A stretch of 28,138 bases of DNA from Vallitalea maricola (GCF_036985595.1 NZ_BTPU01000078.1:1-28138); one strand, 5' to 3'; counted from the stretch's first letter, positions 1 through 9,025 are shown. Program-made: numbers and translations. Notes: generated by a model not told the origin, from the letters alone.

Positions 1-114
1 TAAAATACAACTATTATACACCCTCTAGCCAAAAACACACTCACCTACTAATTTTATTAATAACCCAAAGCTATTCATTAAACTTACTAGTTCAAATAGA
101 AAGAGGGTTTATCA

Positions 115-1857
115 ATGAAACCTAAAAAAACTTTATTTCGCAAGCTATTAATCATCTTCATTCTAATCGGTATCATACCACCCCTAGTCCTAACCCTTCT
201 AGGATTCACTTTCTCGTCAAAAATTTTACAAGACGCAATATATGATGAAGCCTATGACAGCTTAATCAACATCAATAAAAATATAGATACCTTCCTCAAT
301 GAATATAAAACCATCGTTAACATGATAAGCACAGATTCTAAACTTCATAAAACTTTGTCAGGCAATGAAATATCAGACGACTACTACTACGAAATCAATC
401 AAAAAATATACTTATTATTAGCAAGTAAAAAATACAAATTTCCAATATATATATTAGATACAGAAGGTAACGCTATATTTGAAACATCTCCACTACCCCA
501 GATGTATAAAAACAATCTGCAAAATGGCTGGGGAGTCTTCAGAAAGATGAATGAAGACAAAGAAATAGTTTTATATCCAGAAAAATTCATTAACAATATG
601 GGTGAAACCATTGTTTTTTCTATGGGTAAAAGAATATTCGACAATAATAATAATCCTGTAGGTTATATAATTATAGATATCAAGAGAAATGCTATAGTAG
701 ATATTATCAATACTATAGGAAACAGTAAATTAATAGATGTCATGTTATTGGATGAATTCTATTATATTATCACAGACGCTAATCATCCTGAAAAAGAAGG
801 TCTTTTTTGGGATTCACCATATAGAGATACAGTAGCAGACAATCAAAAAGGAAAAATAAATATTAGGGAAAATAATAAAATACCAAGCTTCCTGGTCTAC
901 TACACATATGAACCTTCCTCGTTAAGAACTGTTGCCACTGTTCCACTGAATATAGTACAGCAAAATAACAGCAATATACGGAAAACTATTATTCAAAGTT
1001 TTTTAATAAGCTTAACTCTTGCAGTTCTTATCTCGCTTATAGTGGCAAACTATATGATTAGACCTATTAAAAAGCTCGTAAAAAGCATGAAAAGAGTTGA
1101 GGAAGGAGATTTGACAATCCAAATCAACCTTCATCGTAATGATGAGTTGGGAATGCTTGAAAATAGTTTTAACCAGATGGTAGTGAGATTAAAAGAATCT
1201 ATAGATAATGCCATTGATAAACAACGTAGATTAAGAATTGCAGAAATAAATATACTTCAGGCACAGATTAAACCACATTTTCTATATAATACACTTGACG
1301 CTATAAAATGGATTGCAAAACTCAATAATGTAAAAGAAATAGGAGTTATAGCAACTCAATTAGGAAGTCTGTTAAGGAATAGTATCAACTGTGAACAAGA
1401 ATTCTTGACAGTAAAAGATAACTTGGATCTCATAAACAATTATCTTGAAATCCAGAAGATAAGATATAATGATGGATTTGACATCAAGATATCCACAGAT
1501 AATGAAATTCTAGGATATTATATACCTAAGCTGATTCTACAACCAATAGTAGAAAATGCCATAGTTCATGGATTTGAAAATATAGAGGAAAAAGGTATGC
1601 TGATAATAAGAGGTTACAGAAAAGATGATAACCTGTATTTTGAGGTATTGGATAATGGCATAGGTATGAACAGGGAACAGATAGAAAAAGCTCTGTCTAA
1701 GACAAGTGATGATCATATAGGGTTATACAATGTTGACCAAAGGGTAAAATTATATTATGGAAATTTGAGCGGTGTTAATATTGAGAGTAAACCTGATATA
1801 GGGACAAAAGTGATTATAAAAATACCAATTAAAGCATATTACAAAGATAAATATTGA
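115..1857 (+). CDS. YesM-type sensor histidine kinase
   Basis: Membrane sensor kinase of 580 aa that should autophosphorylate and pass phosphate to the AraC-type regulator downstream. Visible in order: N-terminal TM helix (about residues 12-33), a large extracytoplasmic sensor region of dCache type (about 35-290), a second TM (about 295-318), a HAMP linker (about 318-370), the His_kinase domain with QAQIKPHFLYNTLD and H388 as phosphoacceptor, and an HATPase_c domain with N-box IVENAIVHGF (N481) and a G-box DNGIGM. The start has a GAAAGAGGG ribosome binding site 8-10 nt upstream. This family usually senses sugars or envelope cues next to carbohydrate uptake genes; no transporter is visible here, so the ligand is unknown. 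The first ~500 nt are C-rich on this strand, unlike the rest of the gene. Confidence 0.93.
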   Translation: MKPKKTLFRKLLIIFILIGIIPPLVLTLLGFTFSSKILQDAIYDEAYDSLININKNIDTFLNEYKTIVNMISTDSKLHKTLSGNEISDDYYYEINQKIYLLLASKKYKFPIYILDTEGNAIFETSPLPQMYKNNLQNGWGVFRKMNEDKEIVLYPEKFINNMGETIVFSMGKRIFDNNNNPVGYIIIDIKRNAIVDIINTIGNSKLIDVMLLDEFYYIITDANHPEKEGLFWDSPYRDTVADNQKGKINIRENNKIPSFLVYYTYEPSSLRTVATVPLNIVQQNNSNIRKTIIQSFLISLTLAVLISLIVANYMIRPIKKLVKSMKRVEEGDLTIQINLHRNDELGMLENSFNQMVVRLKESIDNAIDKQRRLRIAEINILQAQIKPHFLYNTLDAIKWIAKLNNVKEIGVIATQLGSLLRNSINCEQEFLTVKDNLDLINNYLEIQKIRYNDGFDIKISTDNEILGYYIPKLILQPIVENAIVHGFENIEEKGMLIIRGYRKDDNLYFEVLDNGIGMNREQIEKALSKTSDDHIGLYNVDQRVKLYYGNLSGVNIESKPDIGTKVIIKIPIKAYYKDKY

Positions 1858-1865
1858 TTTATTAA

Positions 1866-2019
1866 CTCAACTTTCCCACTTCAATATTCTATGCAGGTAA
1901 GCTAATTAAAAGGCTTTGCAGAATAAAAATATAGGTGTTTCTTCTATCTTTTTATTCTGCAAACCAAACCTATAACCCTTAATTTGCCTTCATTAAATTA
2001 AAGGTGGGAAAGTTGTGAG
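1866..2019. mobile_element. MITE-like palindromic element, copy 1
   Basis: A 154-bp non-coding element with terminal inverted repeats CTCAACTTTCCCAC at the left and GTGGGAAAGTTGTGAG at the right. Inside is a perfect 15-bp inverted repeat, TTTGCAGAATAAAAA / TTTTTATTCTGCAAA, around a 19-nt centre, so the whole element can fold into one long imperfect hairpin. A second copy at 19310-19461 in opposite orientation is nearly identical along its full length. It encodes no protein, so it would need a transposase from elsewhere. It sits between the kinase and the regulator genes. The target-site duplication is unclear here (flanks TTTATTAA and TTATTTAA). Confidence 0.8.
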
Positions 2020-2047
2020 TTATTTAATATCTGAAAGGTTGGTTTTT

Positions 2048-2824
2048 ATGGTAAAAGTTGTAGTTGTGGAAGATGAAATGTTAACAAGGAAAGGACTTGT
2101 GGTCACTACACCTTGGGATGAATTAGGATGTAAAGTTGTAGGGGAGGCTTCTAATGGGTTGGAAGGTATAGAAATCATCTCAAGGGTAAAACCACATATT
2201 ATAATTACGGATGTACGAATGCCAAAAATGGATGGAATTAAAATGATAAAAGAACTTCAGAATAAAACAAAGGCTGAATACATAATCATATCAGGCTATG
2301 ATGAATTCAAGTATGCCCAACAAGCCATCTCATTAGGTGTAAAAGAATATCTGTTGAAACCTGTTGAAGATGGTGAGTTATTCAATGCACTAACGAAAAT
2401 AGTCAATTCAATAGAAAGTAAGAAAGAAGTTTATGAGCAGGATGTTGAAGAATTGGAAACGGCACTAGATTTTCGTGAATATGATAAAACCTGCAAAGGA
2501 GAAGGTAAGATAAAATATGTGGTGAAAGCTATAAAATGTATAGAAAATGATTATTACAACGACGTTAATATAAAGGATGTAGCAGAAAAATTATATATTA
2601 CAGAAAGTTATCTCAGCAGATTATTCAAAAAAGAGACGGGATATACATTCGTTGATTATTTGACAAGATATAGATGCAAAAAAGCAATCCAATTATTACA
2701 AGAGGAAAATATCAAGATATATCAAGTTGCGGAATTAGTAGGATTCAATGACTCAAGATATTTTAGTTCAATATTCAAAAAATATGTTGGTATAACACCT
2801 ACTCAGTTAAAAGAGCAATTATAA
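2048..2824 (+). CDS. Compact AraC-type response regulator (YesN-like)
   Basis: Two-component DNA-binding regulator of 258 aa, the likely partner of the YesM-type kinase upstream. Residues 1-120 form a receiver domain: acidic pocket E8-D9, phosphoacceptor D55 in TDVRMPKMDG, and conserved Lys in YLLKPVE. The C-terminal ~100 residues form a double helix-turn-helix AraC domain (VAEKLYITESYLSRLFKKE and QVAELVGFNDSRYFSSIFKK). YesN proteins are often near 500 aa with a long middle region; here only ~40 residues join the domains. I chose ATG 2048 because MVKVVVVEDE is the normal receiver start. A GTG at 2015 would add 11 residues, and its first bases lie inside the right end of the MITE-like element. 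Confidence 0.9.
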   Translation: MVKVVVVEDEMLTRKGLVVTTPWDELGCKVVGEASNGLEGIEIISRVKPHIIITDVRMPKMDGIKMIKELQNKTKAEYIIISGYDEFKYAQQAISLGVKEYLLKPVEDGELFNALTKIVNSIESKKEVYEQDVEELETALDFREYDKTCKGEGKIKYVVKAIKCIENDYYNDVNIKDVAEKLYITESYLSRLFKKETGYTFVDYLTRYRCKKAIQLLQEENIKIYQVAELVGFNDSRYFSSIFKKYVGITPTQLKEQL

Positions 2825-2922
2825 AAATTTTTCAAAAACCCTTGTTAATTACCTTGATAAACTATAAAATATAAACGAAAAGATAATATGAATGTCAATA
2901 CTTGGGTTAAGGAAAGAAAAAT

Positions 2923-4626
2923 ATGGGTAAGAAACAGATTAACATAATATTGATGGGATTTGTAATGATATGTCCTTTTCTACAAGGAGCATATTTTTAT
3001 CATGGGGCATATCTTGCTGGAGCCATTCTATTAATGATTCTAATGTATTACATTATTATTAATAGAACTTTGCACTTAGAACGAAGTCTTAATCACTTAC
3101 TAATTTTTATAGGTGTATTATTATATTTAGTATCTATTTTTCATGCTGTTGATAAAGGTATGGCTTATATGGGGTTCTTAAAAGTATTGGTCGTATATTT
3201 GTTCTATTTGGTTATTATGCAGACCAATATGGCCAAAAAGACTTTTACAGATGCCCTTTCTTTTTGTGGAATAATAATGTCAGCTATAAGTCTATCGGCT
3301 TTTTTCATACCTTGTTTAGGAAATGAATTGATACAGAAAGGACGATTAGGTTCTTTTTTTCAATATCCAAATACTTTTGCTCTTTTTATCTTGGTATGTA
3401 CCATACTGGTAGTCAACAGGGAAAAATTAAAAGCCTATCATGTAATAGGTATAATAATTATGTGGGCTGCACTCTTATTAACTTTTAGCAGAAGTATGTA
3501 TATTATAGCAATTGGTACATTACTGATTATTATTATCTATGATAGGAAAAAGATAAAATATTTGATACCAGCTGTATTATTAGGGACAGCAATATGGTAT
3601 ATAATCATGACATTCGGTGATTTTACCCATATGTTTGATAGAATTGAAGAAACATCTACTCAGACTAGTGAATGGCTGACAAGACTGTTGTATTACAAGG
3701 ACAGTATATCAATAATGAAGGATTATCCCTTTGGGAGTGGACATTTAGGTTATTTTTATATACAAAGAAAATATCAGACAGGAGCCACTTATTATGTAAA
3801 ATATATACATAGTAATGTGTTACAAATCGTTATGGATATTGGTATAGTAGGTTTTGTCCTAATGGGTATATACTTTGTTTATAATACATTAAGTAAGAGA
3901 TTAACATTTTATGATAAACTAAGTATATTCATCATATTTGGACATGGTGCCATTGATTTTGACTGGCAGTTTTTGGTGATTGGATTTTTGTTATTAACCA
4001 TAGTTTTTGTAGATGAGACAAAAATAAAAGAAACAAATATTAAAGGAATAAAAATGGTAGGTACATTAATGATTGTGGGTGTCTTACTAATCAATTACAT
4101 CTATATGGCGTTAAACTCCTATTTGGCTTATATAGGAGAATACGAAAATTCCTTAAAATTATATCCATACAATACAGAAGCGAAGATTAATCTAGCTAAT
4201 GAATATAAAGATACAGAACCAATAAAGGCGTATAAACTAGCTGATGAAATAATTAATCAGAATCCCTTCGTAATAAATGGTTATATCATTAAAAGAGATA
4301 TTGATTATAAGAACGATGAATTAGAAAAAGCTTATACATCTGCAAAAAAGATAGTTAGTCTTAACCCTTTGAGTATTAAAAATTTAGAAAAATATAGTAA
4401 TATATTATTAGATATGGCAAGAGACAGTATAGAGAATAATAGGAAAAAAGAGGCTCTTAACAGACTTAAACTGATTTTTGAAATTCCTTATCATCTTAAT
4501 AAACTTGCAAAAGAAAGGCTTACTGATTATAATGTTAAACATATACCTAGACTATATATGTCAAAAAAGCTAATAGACAATAATGTAGAAGCAGAAAAAC
4601 TTTATGACAAAATTATACAAGATTAA
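2923..4626 (+). CDS. O-antigen ligase/polymerase-like membrane protein with TPR-like tail
   Basis: Polytopic membrane protein of 567 aa. The N-terminal ~400 residues contain about ten to twelve hydrophobic segments with Wzy_C/O-antigen-ligase-type signatures: GSFFQYPNTFALFI, the LLLTFSRSMYIIAIG helix, and the loop SNVLQIVMDIGIVGFVLMG. Family members join or polymerise lipid-linked glycans on the outer face of the membrane. After the last TM (about 375-395) comes a hydrophilic tail of ~170 residues with TPR-like spacing (LYPYNTEAKINLANEYKD, then ENPF/LNPL-type repeats). Start ATG has AAGGAAAG upstream. In a Gram-positive cell it may act in surface polysaccharide or teichoic-type polymer assembly. 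Substrate unknown. The neighbouring phosphoglucomutase fits a glycan role. Confidence 0.78.
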   Translation: MGKKQINIILMGFVMICPFLQGAYFYHGAYLAGAILLMILMYYIIINRTLHLERSLNHLLIFIGVLLYLVSIFHAVDKGMAYMGFLKVLVVYLFYLVIMQTNMAKKTFTDALSFCGIIMSAISLSAFFIPCLGNELIQKGRLGSFFQYPNTFALFILVCTILVVNREKLKAYHVIGIIIMWAALLLTFSRSMYIIAIGTLLIIIIYDRKKIKYLIPAVLLGTAIWYIIMTFGDFTHMFDRIEETSTQTSEWLTRLLYYKDSISIMKDYPFGSGHLGYFYIQRKYQTGATYYVKYIHSNVLQIVMDIGIVGFVLMGIYFVYNTLSKRLTFYDKLSIFIIFGHGAIDFDWQFLVIGFLLLTIVFVDETKIKETNIKGIKMVGTLMIVGVLLINYIYMALNSYLAYIGEYENSLKLYPYNTEAKINLANEYKDTEPIKAYKLADEIINQNPFVINGYIIKRDIDYKNDELEKAYTSAKKIVSLNPLSIKNLEKYSNILLDMARDSIENNRKKEALNRLKLIFEIPYHLNKLAKERLTDYNVKHIPRLYMSKKLIDNNVEAEKLYDKIIQD

Positions 4627-4664
4627 CATGTCAGAGGTTGATTAAACCCTTTGGTTCATGTTAA
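4623..4664. repeat. Intergenic inverted repeat
   Basis: TTAACATG (4623-4630) and CATGTTAA (4657-4664) are perfect 8-bp inverted arms enclosing a smaller GGTT/AACC pairing. The left arm overlaps the stop codon of the ligase-like gene. There is no T-tract, so a cruciform, weak attenuator or operator are all possible. Confidence 0.4.
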
Positions 4665-4692
4665 TAATATAATTTGAATACGAGGTGGAATT

Positions 4693-6108
4693 ATGAATAA
4701 TGATAAGAAGAAAAAGAAAATGGATATTATTAGTAAAATGACTATTATTGGAGCTTTAGGACTTGCAGTTATTCTTATAGTTGTATTTACTATGGTATTT
4801 AGTAGTGGTAAAAAGAAGAACAACAACAATAAAGTGGATCAAGAAACTGAAATACCTGTAGACAATAATGATGTCAGCAGGGATATTGAATATGAAAGAG
4901 CATTAGGGGTTGTACAAAAAGTTGATACAGTGAATGATACATTAACAATATTTAATATTGATAGTAACGAATCTGCCACATTGAACATGGATAGTGCTGT
5001 TGATATACAAGATGAATATGGATCATTAATGACACTTATTCAATTCAATAAAGGGGATATGATAGAAACAAAATACGATAAAGATAAAATGAGACCAGAA
5101 TATGTTCACAAGACAGCAATAACGTGGAAAAGAAATAAAATAAAAGGTGTAGTTGTGGATAAAGAGAAAAATACTATTGCAATAGGTAATGATAATTATA
5201 ACTATACAGGAGAACTAGTTACAATTTTCAATGGAAACCCATTTGATATTAATGATTTAACTGAAGAAGATGAAGTTACCCTATTAGGATACAAAGATAC
5301 TGTTTGGACTATAATCATGGAAAATGGACATGGATATATTCAACTAAAGAACCATAGTAATTTCATAGGCGGAACATTACAGATTGGAACCAATAAAACA
5401 GTCGATATAAAAGATGTGACCTTAGTACCTGTATCTGTAGGCGTACATGATATTATTGTTACCAATGACCAAGCAACTTATGAAACAGAAGTTATGGTTG
5501 ATAAAGACCAAAAAGTAGTTGTTAACGTTAAAGATGCTACTCCAAAAAAAGGTATGGTTCAATTCAGTGTAGCACAAGAAGGAGTTTCATTTTCTATTAA
5601 TGGTGAAGTCTACAGTGATTTTTCAGAGCCAATTCCTCTAGACTATGGTAATTATATCGTTAAAGTCGTGAAAGATAATTATGTTGATTGGGAAAAAGAA
5701 CTTATTGTGAATAAATCATTTACAACTTTTGAAATAAACTTGGAGAAAAAACCAACTTATATTCATGTAGATAGTCCTGTAGGAGTAGATATATATATAG
5801 ATGGTAATTATATTGGTGAAATACCAATTACTACACCAATAAATCCAGGGGAACATACAATAACCCTTAGAAAAGATGGATATTATTCTACAATGCATCA
5901 GTTAGTTATAGAAGATAATGGTGAAGATGCTTATTATACTTTACCTAAGTTGAGTAAGATTGATAAGGACTTAATTAATGACCCAAATAATGGAACTACA
6001 ACACCTGAAAACAATATTAATAATACTGATATAAATAATGCTGAGAATAATGGATCTAATGAAGAAGATAAAGATACACCATCTTCTAATGATATATATG
6101 ATGATTAG
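4693..6108 (+). CDS. PEGA-domain membrane-anchored protein
   Basis: Protein of 471 aa with a short basic N-terminus, one TM helix (about residues 17-36), and an extracytoplasmic part. Residues ~60-270 form a beta-rich region I do not recognise. Two to three PEGA-type repeats follow (about 275-420); the clearest has YIHVDSPVGVDIYIDGNYIG followed by the proline-glycine turn IPITTPINPGEHTITLRKDGY. PEGA repeats are small surface beta-domains with a PxG turn, often found in extracytoplasmic bacterial proteins. The last ~45 residues are low-complexity Asn/Asp/Glu/Thr and probably disordered. GAGGTGG ribosome binding site 6 nt before ATG. Likely a surface scaffold or envelope-associated protein; no enzymatic motif seen. 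Confidence 0.8.
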   Translation: MNNDKKKKKMDIISKMTIIGALGLAVILIVVFTMVFSSGKKKNNNNKVDQETEIPVDNNDVSRDIEYERALGVVQKVDTVNDTLTIFNIDSNESATLNMDSAVDIQDEYGSLMTLIQFNKGDMIETKYDKDKMRPEYVHKTAITWKRNKIKGVVVDKEKNTIAIGNDNYNYTGELVTIFNGNPFDINDLTEEDEVTLLGYKDTVWTIIMENGHGYIQLKNHSNFIGGTLQIGTNKTVDIKDVTLVPVSVGVHDIIVTNDQATYETEVMVDKDQKVVVNVKDATPKKGMVQFSVAQEGVSFSINGEVYSDFSEPIPLDYGNYIVKVVKDNYVDWEKELIVNKSFTTFEINLEKKPTYIHVDSPVGVDIYIDGNYIGEIPITTPINPGEHTITLRKDGYYSTMHQLVIEDNGEDAYYTLPKLSKIDKDLINDPNNGTTTPENNINNTDINNAENNGSNEEDKDTPSSNDIYDD

Positions 6109-6144
6109 ATTCATATAATATATAAAAAATTTGGAGGTAGATTT

Positions 6145-7848
6145 GTGGATTATTTAAAAGAGTATAATATGTGGCTAGATAACAACTATTTTGATGAAGA
6201 AACAAAAAAAGAATTAAGAGAAATAAAAGATAAAGATATGGAGATCCAAGAAAGATTCTATAAAGAGCTGGAATTCGGTACAGGCGGCCTTAGAGGTATT
6301 ATAGGTGCTGGTAACAATAGAATGAACATCTATACTGTTAGAAAAGCAACTCAAGGTTTAGCTAATTATATTAAAATAAGTGGACAGGAAGCAATTGATA
6401 AAGGAGTAGTCATTGCTTATGATTCTAGGTATATGTCTCCTGAATTTGCTGATGAAGCAGCACTTGTATTGAATGCTAATGGTATAAAGGCTTATGTTTT
6501 TGAAAGTCTTAGACCAACACCAGAATTATCTTTTGCAGTTAGAGAGTTAGGTGCAATAGCAGGAATTGTTGTAACTGCAAGCCATAATCCTGCAGAATAC
6601 AATGGTTACAAAGTATATTGGGAAGATGGAGCTCAGATTACTTCTCCTAAAGATGTTGAAATAATTAACGAAGTCAAGAAAGTTACAGATTACAAAGATG
6701 TAAAATCAATGGATAAAGAGACTGCTTCAAAAGAAAGATTATATAATGTCATTGGAAAAGAAATTGACGATAGGTATATAGAAGAACTAAAAAAACAAAT
6801 TATCAATCCTGATGCAATCAAGAAGGCTTCTGAGGATTTTTCTATAGTATATACTCCTCTTCATGGAACTGGAAATATACCTGTTAGAAGAATCTTAGAC
6901 GAAATAGGTTTCAAAAATGTAAATGTTGTTAAAGAGCAAGAATTGCCTGATAGTAAATTCTCAACAGTCAGCTATCCTAATCCAGAAGATATAAAAGCCT
7001 TCAAACTTGCTATTAAGCTGGGAAAAGAAAAAAATGCAGATGTTATATTAGCAACAGACCCAGATGCAGATAGATTAGGTGTACTGGTTAAAAAAGATGA
7101 TGATTATGTAGCTCTAACTGGTAATATGATAGGTATTTTATTACTGGACTATATATTATCTCAGAAAAAAGCAAACAATGAACTACCTGAGAATGGTGCT
7201 GTCATTGAAACGATTGTATCAACTGATATGGCAAGTGTAATAGCAGATAGCTATAATGTGAAACTATTCAAGGTTTTAACAGGATTCAAATATATAGGTG
7301 AAAAAATTAAAGAATTCAAGGAAGAAGGTTCCTATGAATATCTATTCGGTTTTGAAGAAAGCTATGGCTGTTTAATAGGTACACATGCAAGAGATAAAGA
7401 CGCTGTTGTTGCAACAATGATGGTATGTGAACTTGGAGCATACTACAAATTAAAAGGGTTAACTCTTTATGATGCATTAATAAATGTATATGAAAAGTAC
7501 GGTTACTACAAAGAATCACTTGAATCTGTAACTTTGAAAGGTATTGAAGGAGTTAACAAAATAAAACATATATTAAGTACATTAAGAAATGAGCCACTTA
7601 AGGATATTAATGGTGTCAAAGTAACAGAAGCAGTAGATTACTTGGAGGATACAGATTTACCAAAATCAAATGTACTTTATTATACTCTAGAAGATGGATC
7701 ATGGTTCTGCGTAAGACCATCAGGAACAGAACCAAAAATTAAATTTTATTTTGGTATAAAAGATTCCAGCAATGATGAAGCAGACAAACACTTAAAAGAA
7801 TTTTCTAAAGGAGTTATGAAAATTATTAACGATATTATTCAATATTAG
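6145..7848 (+). CDS. pgcA: Alpha-phosphoglucomutase / phosphomannomutase family
   Basis: Cytosolic enzyme of 567 aa that interconverts glucose-6-phosphate and glucose-1-phosphate, feeding GalU (encoded at 20003) for UDP-glucose. All four family loops are present: phosphoserine loop VVTASHNPAEYNGYK with Ser146, Mg-binding loop TDPDADRLG, sugar-specificity loop GFEESYG, and phosphate-binding RPSGTEPKIKFYF near the C-terminus. Length matches the long Firmicute type (B. subtilis PgcA is about 580 aa). The start is GTG with GGAGG 7 nt upstream. It begins 36 bp after the PEGA gene and may be cotranscribed. Phosphomannomutase or phosphopentomutase specificity cannot be excluded from sequence alone. 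Confidence 0.92.
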   Translation: MDYLKEYNMWLDNNYFDEETKKELREIKDKDMEIQERFYKELEFGTGGLRGIIGAGNNRMNIYTVRKATQGLANYIKISGQEAIDKGVVIAYDSRYMSPEFADEAALVLNANGIKAYVFESLRPTPELSFAVRELGAIAGIVVTASHNPAEYNGYKVYWEDGAQITSPKDVEIINEVKKVTDYKDVKSMDKETASKERLYNVIGKEIDDRYIEELKKQIINPDAIKKASEDFSIVYTPLHGTGNIPVRRILDEIGFKNVNVVKEQELPDSKFSTVSYPNPEDIKAFKLAIKLGKEKNADVILATDPDADRLGVLVKKDDDYVALTGNMIGILLLDYILSQKKANNELPENGAVIETIVSTDMASVIADSYNVKLFKVLTGFKYIGEKIKEFKEEGSYEYLFGFEESYGCLIGTHARDKDAVVATMMVCELGAYYKLKGLTLYDALINVYEKYGYYKESLESVTLKGIEGVNKIKHILSTLRNEPLKDINGVKVTEAVDYLEDTDLPKSNVLYYTLEDGSWFCVRPSGTEPKIKFYFGIKDSSNDEADKHLKEFSKGVMKIINDIIQY

Positions 7849-7907
7849 GGTATAATTTCAACACAAAAACAATAAAATAATACAAATAGAAATTTTATGG
7901 TGAAAGC

Positions 7908-8321
7908 ATGAAAAAAATTATTTTTATTTTGTGTTTACTTATGGTGTTTGTATTTACAGCATGTGGTAATAAGATGAAAGAACAGGATGAAGAAGACAAA
8001 ATTAGAGATCTGGAATTCACAGTAGTAGAAGATAAAGATGTACCAGATGTTATAAAACAAAAGATTGAAGAGTCCAAGATGGAACCATTCAAGTTTAGTT
8101 TCAGTGATGGGCAATATTTATACATAGTTGTTGGATATGGAGAACAGCCTACAGGTGGATATAGTATACAAGTAAAAGAAGTATACGAATCCAAGGATTA
8201 TGTTGTAATCTTAACTGAGTTGTTAGGCCCATCAAAAGATGATACAGTTACCATGAGTCTATCGTATCCATATGTAGTAGTAAAAACAGAAGACTTGTCA
8301 TTACCGGTTTACTATAAGTAG
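7908..8321 (+). CDS. PrcB-like lipoprotein
   Basis: Lipoprotein of 137 aa. Signal peptide residues 1-18 end in lipobox VFTAC, so Cys19 should be lipidated and the protein anchored outside the membrane. The mature part contains a PrcB_C-like block: FSDGQYLYIVVGYGEQPTGG followed by YSIQVKEVYE and ending VVVKTEDLSLPVYYK; the GxxPTGGYS motif is the family hallmark. PrcB was described as a component of a protease complex in spirochaetes, but most Firmicute members have unknown function, and no PrcA or PrtP partner is nearby. GGTGA ribosome binding site upstream of ATG. A hairpin follows the gene. Confidence 0.72.
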   Translation: MKKIIFILCLLMVFVFTACGNKMKEQDEEDKIRDLEFTVVEDKDVPDVIKQKIEESKMEPFKFSFSDGQYLYIVVGYGEQPTGGYSIQVKEVYESKDYVVILTELLGPSKDDTVTMSLSYPYVVVKTEDLSLPVYYK

Positions 8322-8327
8322 AAATCA

Positions 8328-8351
8328 AGGGGAAAAGATAACTTTTCCCCT
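8328..8351 (+). terminator. Strong hairpin after the lipoprotein gene
   Basis: AGGGGAAAAG / CTTTTCCCCT forms a perfect 10-bp stem with loop ATAA, 7 nt after the stop codon. The following bases are AAAATATT rather than a T-run, so it may stabilise the mRNA 3' end or act as a weak terminator. Confidence 0.55.
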
Positions 8352-8491
8352 AAAATATTGTAAAGCTTCAATATATAGTAATAACGACTTTCGTTTTCAG
8401 TAAAATATTTTAAAAATACAAAAGAACTATTAGAGGTGATTAATAATAAAATAATAATGCAGTGAATAAAAATTCTAGGGGTCGTATAAAA

Positions 8492-8977
8492 ATGAAGAAA
8501 TTGGATAAACTAATAGTTAGAGAATGGATTACAGCATTAATATATTCAATAGTGATTGTAAGTGTTATTTCTTTAATAATTTGGCCTATGAAAGTAAAAG
8601 GCAGATCTATGGAGAACACTTTATATGATAATGACTATATATTAGTATCAAAAGCCATTACACTAATAACAAAATATAAACAAGGCGATTTGGTTATACT
8701 TTGTTATGAAGAAAATGGAAAAGTCAGTAGAATAGTTAAGAGAATTATTGGACTTGAAGGAGATCATATTCAGATAATAGATAGTAAAGTTATAAGAAAT
8801 GGCCAGATTTTAGAAGAAAATTATGTAAAAGGAACCACCATAGGAAATATCGATCTACATGTACCCAAGGGAAATGTATTTTTTCTAGGAGATAATAGAA
8901 GTTTAAGTAAGGATAGTCGTATTCTAGGATGTTTCAACAAGAGTAAAATTAAGGGAAAAGTAATAATAAAGTTGTAG
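8492..8977 (+). CDS. lepB: Signal peptidase I
   Basis: Type I signal peptidase of 161 aa that cleaves signal peptides outside the membrane. One N-terminal TM (about residues 13-32) is followed by box B GRSMENTLYDNDYILV with the catalytic Ser, box D SRIVKRIIGLEGD with the catalytic Lys, and box E FFLGDNRSLSKDSR. The SMENTL form instead of SMxPTL is frequent in Clostridia. I chose ATG 8492 (MKKLDKLIV), preceded by AGGGG at 10 nt. A GTG at 8462 would add ten polar residues but lacks a ribosome binding site at normal distance. An AGAGGTG at 8431-8437 precedes no in-frame start at usual spacing. Probably one of several paralogues in the genome. Confidence 0.92.
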   Translation: MKKLDKLIVREWITALIYSIVIVSVISLIIWPMKVKGRSMENTLYDNDYILVSKAITLITKYKQGDLVILCYEENGKVSRIVKRIIGLEGDHIQIIDSKVIRNGQILEENYVKGTTIGNIDLHVPKGNVFFLGDNRSLSKDSRILGCFNKSKIKGKVIIKL

Positions 8978-9025
8978 TTTCCCAAATAAAAAACCATAAA
9001 ATAGTAAAAAAGTCTCTTAATTCTA

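Noticed and set aside
399..644. Minus-strand frame of 81 aa inside the first kinase gene, and the similar minus-strand frames at 9647-9991, 18589-18918, 22147-22494 and others
   Set aside because: They lie fully opposite well-supported genes, lack ribosome binding sites and show no protein family pattern.
8454..8491. Upstream GTG start (8462) and an ATG-CAG-TGA mini-frame before signal peptidase I
   Set aside because: No ribosome binding site at usable distance for the GTG, and the mini-frame codes only two residues.
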